Source of the DNA: an uncultured Bacteroidota bacterium
GTDB taxonomy: Bacteria > Bacteroidota > Bacteroidia > Chitinophagales > Chitinophagaceae
DNA: 64,000 bases
Reading direction: 5' to 3'
NCBI GenBank assembly: GCA_903831575.1
Contig: CAIKYB010000037.1
Location: 1 to 64,000 of the forward strand
How positions within the stretch are numbered: the first letter of the stretch is position 1; every line of letters starts with the position of its first letter. Both the position numbers and the translations under genes were made by a program. Below the pieces are notes generated by a model that saw only the letters and a list, made by a program, of their open reading frames with translations, searched no databases and was not told the origin of the DNA. Shown piece after piece: positions 54,755-63,231 of the stretch.

Positions 54755-56023
54755 ATGAATAAATCGGTAGCCTTGCACACTTTGGGTTGTAAGTTAAATT
54801 ACAGCGAAACGACTGCAATGGCCAGAATGCTGGAAAATGATGGCTTTATTAAAAAGGATTTTGATGAGGTCGCAGATTTGTATGTAATCAATACTTGTTC
54901 GGTTACGGATAATGCAGATAAGGAATGTAGACAATTGGTAAGACGTATCCAACGAAAAGCCCCTGAAGCACTTGTTGTCATTACCGGATGTTATGCTCAA
55001 TTAAAGCCACAGGAAATTGCTGCAATACCGGGAGTGAATTTGGTTTTAGGTGCGGCTGAAAAATTCAATATTGCTTCGCATTTAAAAGAGCTGACTAAAA
55101 ATGATTCAGGCAAAATTTGCAGCTGCGATATAGAAGACGTTAATATTTTTATTCCATCTTTTTCATTGAAAGAAAGAACCCGAATCTTTTTAAAGGTTCA
55201 GGATGGCTGTGATTATAATTGCAGTTTTTGTACCATTCCTATGGCAAGAGGAAAAAGTAGAAGTGACAGTATTGAAAATGTATTAAAAAATGTAGCAGAA
55301 ATTACATCAGCTGGAGGTAAAGAGATTGTATTAACCGGGATTAATTTGGGCGATTTTGGTAAAGGATATTCTGGTGGAAAGAAACATGGGGAAGATTTTT
55401 TCGAGTTAATGAAAGTGCTTGAAGCAGAAAGTCAAATTGAGAGGATTAGAATTTCATCAATAGAGCCCAATTTACTAACAAATGACATGATAACATTTGT
55501 TAGTAATAGTAAAAAGTTTATGCCGCATTTTCATATACCCTTGCAAAGCGGGAGCAATAAAACGCTAGCGGGTATGCGTAGAAGATATAAAAAAGAATTG
55601 TATGCAGAAAGAGTGGATCTGATAAAATCATTAATGCCACATGCTTGTATTGGAGCGGATGTTATCGTGGGATTTCCTGGCGAAACAGATGCGGATTTTC
55701 AGGAAACAGCTGATTTTGTAGCAGGATTAGATATTTCATATTTACATGTCTTTACCTATTCCGAAAGAGATAATACCCAGGCACTAGAAATACAAACAAT
55801 TGTTCCAATTACTGTAAGAAATGAAAGGAATAAAATACTTCGTAATACCAGTTACTTAAAAATGCAGGCTTTTACTGATAAGCATATTGGCCAAACCCGA
55901 AAAGTTTTATTTGAAGGGGAAAATAAAAACGGAATGATGGAAGGGTTTACAGATAATTACATCAAGATTATAGTTCCTTATAATTCAGCACTGGAGAATA
56001 AAATAGCAGATTGGGTAGTTTAA
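54755..56023 (+). CDS. mtaB: tRNA t6A37 methylthiotransferase MtaB
   Basis: Radical-SAM enzyme that converts t6A37 to ms2t6A37 in tRNA. The 422 residues carry the auxiliary cluster cysteines Cys12, Cys48 and Cys79 (UPF0004 domain; HTLGCKLNYSET) and the radical-SAM cluster Cys152, Cys156, Cys159 (GCDYNCSFCTIP). A TRAM-like domain ends the protein. The HTLGCKLN start marks MtaB over MiaB (which has TFGCQMN). It works downstream of TsaD, also in this window. Confidence 0.95.
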   Translation: MNKSVALHTLGCKLNYSETTAMARMLENDGFIKKDFDEVADLYVINTCSVTDNADKECRQLVRRIQRKAPEALVVITGCYAQLKPQEIAAIPGVNLVLGAAEKFNIASHLKELTKNDSGKICSCDIEDVNIFIPSFSLKERTRIFLKVQDGCDYNCSFCTIPMARGKSRSDSIENVLKNVAEITSAGGKEIVLTGINLGDFGKGYSGGKKHGEDFFELMKVLEAESQIERIRISSIEPNLLTNDMITFVSNSKKFMPHFHIPLQSGSNKTLAGMRRRYKKELYAERVDLIKSLMPHACIGADVIVGFPGETDADFQETADFVAGLDISYLHVFTYSERDNTQALEIQTIVPITVRNERNKILRNTSYLKMQAFTDKHIGQTRKVLFEGENKNGMMEGFTDNYIKIIVPYNSALENKIADWVV

Positions 56024-56071
56024 TAAAGCTCAATGAATAAAAAAGTAATGGAGATCATAGTAGTTACTTTT

Positions 56072-56809
56072 CTAAAAAAAATCATTCCAATTTCGATGAG
56101 ATAGATATTTATGAAATTCTTTTATGCTTCTGTCGTCTTTAAGAACAGACATATGTCTTTCATGGTGAAGGTCGGTTCCTAAATAAGCAACTAGATTATT
56201 TTCTAGCATATAATGAGCTGCTTTTAAAGCTTCTTTCCCATAATAGCCAGTAAGGGATAATAAATTTACTTGTAGAAGAAAACCTAAATCTGATAAATGG
56301 TTATACATTTTATAGTTTCCATAATAAAAAGGGTATCTCTCAGGGTGAGCTAAAATTGGTTTATATCCTGCCGTAATGATCTCAAAAGAAATTTTACCTG
56401 GTTCTTGAGGTGTTGAGGCATAGGAAAATTCTGTCAATATAAGATTGTCCTTTATCGTTAATAGTTGTTCTTTTTTCTGAATCAATTCCAGAAAATAAGT
56501 ATCAATCATATATTCTGCTGCTGCACTAATTTCGAAGTTAATTTCTTGACTTTTTAATTCCTGTTGAAGTAGTTCTAAGGCATTATTTATTGTATTAGGT
56601 GTATTCCGGTATAAATCACTGATAATGTGAGGTGTTGCGATTGATTTGGTAATGCCTAAATCAATTAACTCTTTTATCAATTTAATGGAAGTGTCAAGAT
56701 TAGGTGATCCATCATCTATCCCAGGGAGAATATGGGAATGCATATCCGCAGAAATTGGAAAATATCCTTTGTGATTTGTTTCTTTTTCTTTTCTAAAAAA
56801 GGAGAACAT
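56072..56809 (-). CDS. PHP-type tyrosine-protein phosphatase, CpsB/YwqE-like
   Basis: A 245-residue PHP-domain phosphatase: ADMHSHILPGIDDGS (metal-binding HxH and D), ATPHIISD, LILTEFSY, ILAHPERYPFY and YLGTDLHHERH. CpsB/Wzb-like enzymes dephosphorylate the Wzc/CpsD tyrosine kinase and so control capsule chain length. It is the most downstream gene of the polysaccharide cluster, 32 bp after a GT2. The kinase itself is not in the window. Confidence 0.9.
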   Translation of the reverse strand: MFSFFRKEKETNHKGYFPISADMHSHILPGIDDGSPNLDTSIKLIKELIDLGITKSIATPHIISDLYRNTPNTINNALELLQQELKSQEINFEISAAAEYMIDTYFLELIQKKEQLLTIKDNLILTEFSYASTPQEPGKISFEIITAGYKPILAHPERYPFYYGNYKMYNHLSDLGFLLQVNLLSLTGYYGKEALKAAHYMLENNLVAYLGTDLHHERHMSVLKDDRSIKEFHKYLSHRNWNDFF

Positions 56810-56841
56810 AATTGGAAATTATATTGTGATCTTGAGAAGAA

Positions 56842-57591
56842 TTATTTTTTATAATATTGATGCAATTTGCTTAATGGTTTTAATATAGAAACAAAAAATG
56901 CAAAGGGGATATTATTATTTTTCATGGCAAGGTAATCTCTTCGGTTTGCCCTAAATCGCTTTTTTAAACTGCTGTTGCTTTGTCCTCCTCTTCTCATTTT
57001 TACAATAAGTTTTGGAATATAATAGGCACTAGCTTTGAGCTTGTATAAATATCTAGCCATTAATTCATAATCAGCAGCTGAATAAAAATGATTTTCATAT
57101 CCTCCATATTTTTGGAATAACACTCTCTTAAAATAAAATGTAGGATGGGCAGGCATCCATCCTGTCCTGAATAAACTTCTTTTGTAAGGTTTGCCTTTCC
57201 AGATTCTATATATCTTATTAGTATCTATAGCATCCACATATTGTAAATCACCATAAATACTATCAACTTGCTTTTCGATAAAGGTATCAACAACACTTTG
57301 AATGACATCATCACTTGCAAATGCATCATCACTGTTTAATATTCCAATGATTTCACCAGTAGCCATTCCCATCCCTTTATTAATACCATCATACATGCCT
57401 CTATCAGTTTCAGAAATCCAATAGCTTATATGGTTCTCGAATTTCTTAATAATACTTATTGTATTATCAGTTGATTTCCCATCGATAATAATGTATTCAA
57501 TATTTTTATAGGTTTGATTTATAACAGACTGTATGCAACTTTCCAAATGTTGCACAGAGTTGTGAGTGACTGTTATTATAGAAACCTTCAT
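56842..57591 (-). CDS. Family 2 glycosyltransferase
   Basis: A 249-residue GT-A enzyme: SIITVTHNSVQHLESCIQS, IIIDGKSTDNT, WISETDRGMYDGINKG and the metal motif NSDD. YGDLQYVD and HPTFYFKR are as in WcaA/PGL-type transferases of capsule clusters. No membrane helix, so cytoplasmic. It adds one sugar of the repeat unit (inferred). Separated from the acyltransferase gene by a 114-bp gap without features. Confidence 0.92.
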   Translation of the reverse strand: MKVSIITVTHNSVQHLESCIQSVINQTYKNIEYIIIDGKSTDNTISIIKKFENHISYWISETDRGMYDGINKGMGMATGEIIGILNSDDAFASDDVIQSVVDTFIEKQVDSIYGDLQYVDAIDTNKIYRIWKGKPYKRSLFRTGWMPAHPTFYFKRVLFQKYGGYENHFYSAADYELMARYLYKLKASAYYIPKLIVKMRRGGQSNSSLKKRFRANRRDYLAMKNNNIPFAFFVSILKPLSKLHQYYKK

Positions 57592-57705
57592 GATATTGAC
57601 TTGATTGGAGGTACAATAATAACTTAGGATATTAATCTTTCAAAAAATAATATTTGGAGAGCATTACGTTCAATAAATCCGTAATATGTGTATTTAAAAA
57701 AAGGG

Positions 57706-58254
57706 TTAAGATAAAATTTCTCTATTTTTAATTTTTATAGCTGGGTTACCTTTATTTATGGAGTAAGCAGTTAAATCATTTGTAGCAACAGAGCCTACAG
57801 TTAAAACTGAGTGAGACTTTGCGATCACACCACCTACTACAATGGATTTAGCTCCTATCCAAACACCATCCTCAAGAATAATAGGTTTTGTAATTAAATT
57901 GAATGTAGTCGATTTATAATTATGATTTCCAGAAATAAGCATCGCCCCTTGTGATATACAAACATTGTTTCCTATCTGCATTTGATCAAGATTATCTATC
58001 CACACTCCTTCTCCAATCCATACATTATTCCCAATATTTAACCTCCATGGATATTTTATATTTACATTAGGTTTGATGAAAATATTTTTCCCAATAGTTG
58101 AACCAAATAATTTCAAGAGAAAAGTCTTAAGCCAATAAAAAGGGAAAAATCCGGAATTAAAAAAAATAAGATTTATAAAATACCAAGTTCCTCTTTTTAA
58201 AAAAGAACCAGGTTGAAATTCCTTATTTCTGTATTTAGACAAATCAACTTTCAT
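57706..58254 (-). CDS. WcaF-like left-handed beta-helix acyltransferase
   Basis: A 182-residue hexapeptide-repeat acetyltransferase. After a hydrophobic N-terminal segment, isoleucine-rich hexapeptides (IGKNIFIKPNVNI, IGNNVWIGEGVWI, IGNNVCISQGAML, VWIGAKSIVVGGV) and the catalytic-type SGNHNYKS histidine follow. Similar to WcaF of colanic acid clusters, which O-acetylates the polymer repeat. Its start overlaps the exosortase stop by 11 bp. Confidence 0.88.
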   Translation of the reverse strand: MKVDLSKYRNKEFQPGSFLKRGTWYFINLIFFNSGFFPFYWLKTFLLKLFGSTIGKNIFIKPNVNIKYPWRLNIGNNVWIGEGVWIDNLDQMQIGNNVCISQGAMLISGNHNYKSTTFNLITKPIILEDGVWIGAKSIVVGGVIAKSHSVLTVGSVATNDLTAYSINKGNPAIKIKNREILS

Positions 58255-58804
58255 TTTTAGTTATTGATTTTTCATAAAAAAATATCATTAAAAAAATTGC
58301 TGTATAAGCAAATATGTTAAACCATGTATGATGGTCAATACCCAAAGGCATTTTCCATCCTTTATTTATAGCAACCAAAAATAGACCAATTCTTATTACA
58401 TTGATCATCCAAATAATTAACAGACCTGAAATGCACCAGATTGTTTTTCTTGTGAAATTATGCTGACTTGACAAAATAAATGCGCACCAAAAGCTCATTA
58501 CTCCATATCCAACACATCCTTGGGATATTATTACCCCTCTTCCATTTGCTATTCTAAGAATAAAATGCTCTTCTTTTAATGAGTTGTACCCAAATAGTTT
58601 AACGACTAATTGGGCTCCATTCATAAGAGAACTTTTTATCCAGCTTACATAATCAAAATAATTATGAATGAATTGACTGTAAAATCCGCCTGGATTAGAT
58701 AATCCAATTATTAATTTTGTGCCAAAGTAGATGAAACAAAAAATAAAGATAAATTTCAAAACGAAATATATAAAAATCTTATTAGAGAATATTTTTGACA
58801 TCAT
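58244..58804 (-). CDS. Exosortase/archaeosortase family protein (XrtY-like)
   Basis: A 186-residue membrane protein with about five to six helices. The catalytic triad of exosortases is visible: Cys97 (SQGCVGYG), Arg138 (NVIRIGLF) and His158/159 (DHHTWFN). Exosortases cleave and anchor proteins with a C-terminal PEP/GxxP-type sorting tail, usually together with exopolysaccharide genes. The setting (Wzy-like gene, GT4, WcaF) resembles the exosortase Y loci of Bacteroidota; the XrtY assignment is from memory and moderate. No substrate with a sorting tail is in the window. Confidence 0.85.
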   Translation of the reverse strand: MMSKIFSNKIFIYFVLKFIFIFCFIYFGTKLIIGLSNPGGFYSQFIHNYFDYVSWIKSSLMNGAQLVVKLFGYNSLKEEHFILRIANGRGVIISQGCVGYGVMSFWCAFILSSQHNFTRKTIWCISGLLIIWMINVIRIGLFLVAINKGWKMPLGIDHHTWFNIFAYTAIFLMIFFYEKSITKNES

Positions 58805-58816
58805 TAATATTGCTTT

Positions 58817-59929
58817 TTAGAAAAACATTTTCTTATATTGTAAATCAAGTTCTTCTTTATTGATAGCATTTTTTGAATAATCTAAAGTAGACTTTGAATA
58901 TTCATGATATTCTTCATTATTTTGGGTTACAAAAAAATCAATAGCATTTTTTATTTCAATTGTATTGACTTCGACATTTAGTCCAGCCTTATTTTCCTTA
59001 AGCTTATTCCATGGTGTATGCCTAGAAGTAATAACTGGTTTCCCTCCTGATAATGCCTCAATTATAGCATGTCCGTAATTTTCACTTTTACTAGGCATAA
59101 TAAAAACATCTGCTTCACTTAAATAGGTTGAAATATTTAACGGATCAACTTCTCCATGAATGATTACTTTGATATGTGAGGGCATTTTTTCGATGATACG
59201 TAGACAAGTTTGCCAATATGATTGATCTTTCACTGCTCCAATAATATGGTATTCAATTTCGCCTTGACATAGCAATAATGATTCTAATACTAATAAATGG
59301 TTCTTCATCGGACTGATAAGTGCAATAGTAATCAACTTCAGCAATCCCTTTTCTTTATAAATTATTTTATTGGGGTTAATTAATTTAGGGTAATTTCCTG
59401 CTACATGAATTTTAGATTTATTCCCAAAAATATTTTGTATGAATAATTTTTCAGCATCATCTGTTGCATGGAATGCAATTCTTTTTTGAATGCTTATTAA
59501 TTTCAAAAAGGTTAAAAATATTTTCTTTTTAAAGGGTTTTTGCGATAATGCTCCTGGATGAAGCATCCCTCTTACTGATAGGATTATATTGTTTGAAGAT
59601 GAAAATAATAAAGGAATAATATTGTATTTTAAAGAATAAATTCCAATGATAAAAAGCGTATTGTAATTATTTTCGGATCTCCATTTATTTACAAAGTATT
59701 GTAATCCCTTTTTTTTGTAATAAAATACTTCCGTGCAATTATTATATTTTATCCATTTGTCTGTTTCAATATTTAAGATTGCCTTGTTATCTAAATCAGT
59801 GTTTCCACAATGAATCCTGTATGCTATTTCCTTGTTAAATGAGTTGACTAAATTTGTTATAGATTGTATTGGCCCGCCAGCTTTAAATGCTGGGGAGAAC
59901 CAAGGAGTTGATATTGAAATAGTTTTCAT
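58817..59929 (-). CDS. Family 4 glycosyltransferase (exosortase-associated type)
   Basis: A 370-residue GT-B enzyme. FSPAFKAGGPIQSI at the start is an acceptor-loop, LSVRGMLHPGALSQK follows, and the C-terminal donor site has MPSKSENYGHAIIEALSGGKP with the E-x7-E-like pair. It lies 12 bp before the exosortase and 2 bp after the Wzy-like gene, so it belongs to the same operon; it may be the XrtY-associated transferase (XYAG1) seen in similar loci. Confidence 0.85.
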   Translation of the reverse strand: MKTISISTPWFSPAFKAGGPIQSITNLVNSFNKEIAYRIHCGNTDLDNKAILNIETDKWIKYNNCTEVFYYKKKGLQYFVNKWRSENNYNTLFIIGIYSLKYNIIPLLFSSSNNIILSVRGMLHPGALSQKPFKKKIFLTFLKLISIQKRIAFHATDDAEKLFIQNIFGNKSKIHVAGNYPKLINPNKIIYKEKGLLKLITIALISPMKNHLLVLESLLLCQGEIEYHIIGAVKDQSYWQTCLRIIEKMPSHIKVIIHGEVDPLNISTYLSEADVFIMPSKSENYGHAIIEALSGGKPVITSRHTPWNKLKENKAGLNVEVNTIEIKNAIDFFVTQNNEEYHEYSKSTLDYSKNAINKEELDLQYKKMFF

Positions 59930-59931
59930 AC

Positions 59932-61305
59932 TTAATTCTTATCAATAAAATGAAATCTATTTCCCCAAATTTGAATCATTACAAAAATCAAAAAACAAGA
60001 CTTGATTAAATGACCTAATATCGTTTGTAGTTCACAGTCAGGCCGAATTGGATAATAGAATACTAATGGTACAAATAAAATTAAAGTTGGGTAATATTTA
60101 CTGTGTTTTTTAAAGCTATTAAGAACTTCAGAGTAGAACAATCCTAAAAGAAACATAAAAATACAGCCTCCAAAAATACCAAAATTTATATAAGCATCTC
60201 CAACAGAGCTTAATCCCATTGACGTTCCTATTGATAAAGGTATTCCTGAATATTTTGTAAATAAAAATTTATCGCCAGCATTTAATTTATTTTGAGCTAT
60301 AATTCTGGGTAGTACTGCTGCTTCAAGCAATTGATACAATTCAGCGCCATGAGCAAAAGGTACTTTTTCAGGGACATTTGTCATGATGTTTGTTATGATG
60401 AAACCCTGATTAATTCTAACATTAGATGAAGCTAAATTTGTAAAATTGAATATTCCTTTTTCGTTGTTTTCCTTTTCATATAATTTCAAAAAAGATTGTA
60501 ATCCAACTTCTTCATTACTTTCATTTTTTAAATTTCTAAAATTTGCTTTAAGTAATTGAATAACTGTTGCCATTAAAATAAACAGAATTATACCTATTAT
60601 TTTTTCTTTTATTCCAAATTTGTATTTTATAGCTAAAACTGAAGCTATATAAATAATCCATATTAATAAGTCATGAAACATTCCATTTCCGAAGGATGTT
60701 GAAATTATGGATCCTATAACAATTATTATCGGGAAGATTTTAATTTTTTCATCACTTAGGATAATCATTATTAATCCAATAAATTTAAATCCACCTAATA
60801 AATAAAAAACAAATGAAAAAGATGTAGAAAAATAAATTGATATTACGCTAGATAGAAATCCAATTCCTATTAATTTATAGGGAAGTAATTTATTTTTTGA
60901 TATGAATTTGGAAATTCTATCTAAATCAACAACCTCGCCTTTATTGCCACTTCCTCTTAAATGTAAACCTAAAATAAATAATAAAATAGCAGGGATGGTA
61001 TATGTAAAATATTCTAATTCTGGCAATCTCATTTTGTACATGAAATACTGGTATTGATCTAGGCCATTATAGGCAAACATTGGACCAATAAAAAATTGAA
61101 CGCACATAAAACAACTTAGCAAATGTCTCGTAGGTATTGTTTTGCTAATATTATTGAATAATAAAGTAAATTGATAAATTGAAAATATAGTTACAAAATA
61201 AGAAGTAAAGGATAAATCAATAAAAAGAAATTTAATAACAATTATTGTAATTAAATAAACACTCCAATTGTAATTTCTAGGAAATAAATCTTTTAAATAC
61301 GGCAT
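59932..61305 (-). CDS. Wzy-like polysaccharide polymerase
   Basis: A 457-residue polytopic membrane protein with about eleven to twelve helices and one larger loop (about residues 270-340, NFRNLKNESNEEVGLQ onward), the topology of O-antigen/capsule polymerases. Sequence motifs are poor, as in all Wzy proteins. Location between two GT4 genes and the exosortase supports the role. Its start overlaps the upstream GT4 by 13 bp. Confidence 0.75.
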   Translation of the reverse strand: MPYLKDLFPRNYNWSVYLITIIVIKFLFIDLSFTSYFVTIFSIYQFTLLFNNISKTIPTRHLLSCFMCVQFFIGPMFAYNGLDQYQYFMYKMRLPELEYFTYTIPAILLFILGLHLRGSGNKGEVVDLDRISKFISKNKLLPYKLIGIGFLSSVISIYFSTSFSFVFYLLGGFKFIGLIMIILSDEKIKIFPIIIVIGSIISTSFGNGMFHDLLIWIIYIASVLAIKYKFGIKEKIIGIILFILMATVIQLLKANFRNLKNESNEEVGLQSFLKLYEKENNEKGIFNFTNLASSNVRINQGFIITNIMTNVPEKVPFAHGAELYQLLEAAVLPRIIAQNKLNAGDKFLFTKYSGIPLSIGTSMGLSSVGDAYINFGIFGGCIFMFLLGLFYSEVLNSFKKHSKYYPTLILFVPLVFYYPIRPDCELQTILGHLIKSCFLIFVMIQIWGNRFHFIDKN

Positions 61306-62465
61306 AATGATACGGTCTCCTCAATTGTTTTACAGATATTCTCAAAACTCCAATGGCTAATGAGTTTTTTTGCATTATTTCCCATCTCTTTTGTTAATTC
61401 CATATTTGAAAGCATATAATTCATTGAATCTAATAATCCTTGTTCATTATTACTCTTGAAAATCAAACCGGTTTCATAATTTTTTACAATATCATAACTA
61501 CAACCACACTTATCACTTACAATTACAGGAATCCCACTAGCCATGGCTTCATTTACCGATAATCCCCATGTTTCTTCAGGGCCTTGAGAAGGAAGTACAA
61601 ATGCATTTACATTTTGATAGATGTAAGGCATTTTACTTTGGTTTTGAAAATCCATGAAATAAATTCTATCTCTTATAGATTTGTCTAAGTTCAAACAGAA
61701 ACTTTTCAGCTTTAATTCTAATTCACCATTGCCGACAAAAAGTAATATTGCTTTTTTATATGGAAGCTCAATAAATGTCTTTAATAATAACATTGGATTT
61801 TTTTTATTTTCAAATTTCCCTGCAAATAAAAAAACAAAATCATCCGCGGTTATTTTTAATTCATTTTTACTATTCTTTTTAGCTTCATCATCGCCAAATC
61901 TTTTGTTATCCACAGCATGAGGTGCAAATACGAGTTTATTTTTTTGAACTCCATTTTTTAAAAAATACTCTTTATTTGCTTTGCCAACATAAAAAAAAGT
62001 ATCGATTTTTTTATAGATAGGTTTTAAAATTATTTTTTTGATGAATAAATAAACTTTATTTTTCTTATCTAATAAAGTAGAATCACCTCTAAAATATATG
62101 GGGATTTTTTTATGAAAATAGTTTATACATTTTAAGTGGCTATTAAATTTCCATCCATAAACTAGTAAACTGTCAGGCCCCCAATTTTTTATTTCTTCTA
62201 TTAATGTTGGATTTATAATTCCATTATAATGATTGGAGCCAGGGCAGGTAGAAATGTTTTCAACAAATTGATAATCATATCCTTCAAGTAGAGGGATATC
62301 CCATTCAATTGTTTTTTTAAATCCTGGATCATATTTATTCTGTAACACTTGATCTCCCCAGGTATAAAAAACTTTAATTTTAATGATGCCTCTTTCAGTT
62401 AATAATTTATATAATGGAGCATTATATTGAATAGGATGAGTTGTTATAATAGCTAATCGTTTCAA
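61293..62465 (-). CDS. Family 4 glycosyltransferase
   Basis: A 390-residue GT-B transferase: TTHPIQYNAPLYKLL at the start, IYFRGDSTLL, FAGKFENKKNPMLLL in the donor half, and PEETWGLSVNEAMASGIPV with the E-x7-E pair. Start TTG, one base after the FkbM gene stop region, so coupled. It contributes one linkage of the surface polysaccharide (inferred); sugar specificity is unknown. Confidence 0.9.
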   Translation of the reverse strand: MKRLAIITTHPIQYNAPLYKLLTERGIIKIKVFYTWGDQVLQNKYDPGFKKTIEWDIPLLEGYDYQFVENISTCPGSNHYNGIINPTLIEEIKNWGPDSLLVYGWKFNSHLKCINYFHKKIPIYFRGDSTLLDKKNKVYLFIKKIILKPIYKKIDTFFYVGKANKEYFLKNGVQKNKLVFAPHAVDNKRFGDDEAKKNSKNELKITADDFVFLFAGKFENKKNPMLLLKTFIELPYKKAILLFVGNGELELKLKSFCLNLDKSIRDRIYFMDFQNQSKMPYIYQNVNAFVLPSQGPEETWGLSVNEAMASGIPVIVSDKCGCSYDIVKNYETGLIFKSNNEQGLLDSMNYMLSNMELTKEMGNNAKKLISHWSFENICKTIEETVSLCRI

Positions 62466-62466
62466 T

Positions 62467-63222
62467 TTATTTTTTTAAATCATCTCTTATAAACATAACA
62501 TCACACCAAGCTAATTTAGATTTTCCATAAATTGGGTGATAAATATCTTGAATTACATATCCAAATTTCGAAAGGAATAATACAATTTCAGTAAACAAAG
62601 GTTGATTTTCGTATTGTTGTATAAAATATGCTTCAGTATAAATAAAATCTATTTTTTTTTCTTTTAAAGATTGTTCTGCACCTATTAACGCTTTAAGTTC
62701 ACTTCCTTGAATATCTAACTTCAAAATATGAATTCTCTTATTTGAATCTTGTTCTAAATAATGATCAATTGTATTTGTCGGAACAGTTATTTGATTAATA
62801 GTTTTAACTTGTTCATCTGAATTTAAACCTGTATTTTTTGAGTTTAAAAAAGAGCTTGTGTCTATGCTTTTATTGATATTAAAAGTGAAATTTCCAACTT
62901 CATTTGATATTCCGTAAGAATTAATTTTTATTTTCGGATTAGATGAAAATTTATTTGTTAAAATAGTGTAGTAAGGAGGATAAGCTTCAAAAGCATGAAT
63001 CGTTGCATTTGGAAAAAGAGACAGGAAATTATGAATAGTTATTCCTTGGTTTGCTCCAACATCGTAAATATTTAATGCCTCATTTTCTTTAAAAAAAGCA
63101 TTGTAAATATTTTTTTCATCATTTTTAAATTCATTTTTTGATAAAGCTTGTAAGTACCCTAATCCATGTATTTCAACATTGAATTTTCTAAGATATTTAT
63201 TTATTTTGTTTTTTAAGTTCAT
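62467..63222 (-). CDS. FkbM family methyltransferase
   Basis: A 251-residue SAM methyltransferase: motif I NIYDVGANQGITIHNF, acidic loop HAFEAYPPYY, and LKLDIQGSELKALIGA, the FkbM hallmark. In polysaccharide clusters such enzymes O-methylate sugars. Start at ATG 63222; a TTG two codons upstream is possible. It sits 9 bp after the GT11-like gene. Confidence 0.9.
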   Translation of the reverse strand: MNLKNKINKYLRKFNVEIHGLGYLQALSKNEFKNDEKNIYNAFFKENEALNIYDVGANQGITIHNFLSLFPNATIHAFEAYPPYYTILTNKFSSNPKIKINSYGISNEVGNFTFNINKSIDTSSFLNSKNTGLNSDEQVKTINQITVPTNTIDHYLEQDSNKRIHILKLDIQGSELKALIGAEQSLKEKKIDFIYTEAYFIQQYENQPLFTEIVLFLSKFGYVIQDIYHPIYGKSKLAWCDVMFIRDDLKK

Positions 63223-63231
63223 GCCCAATGT

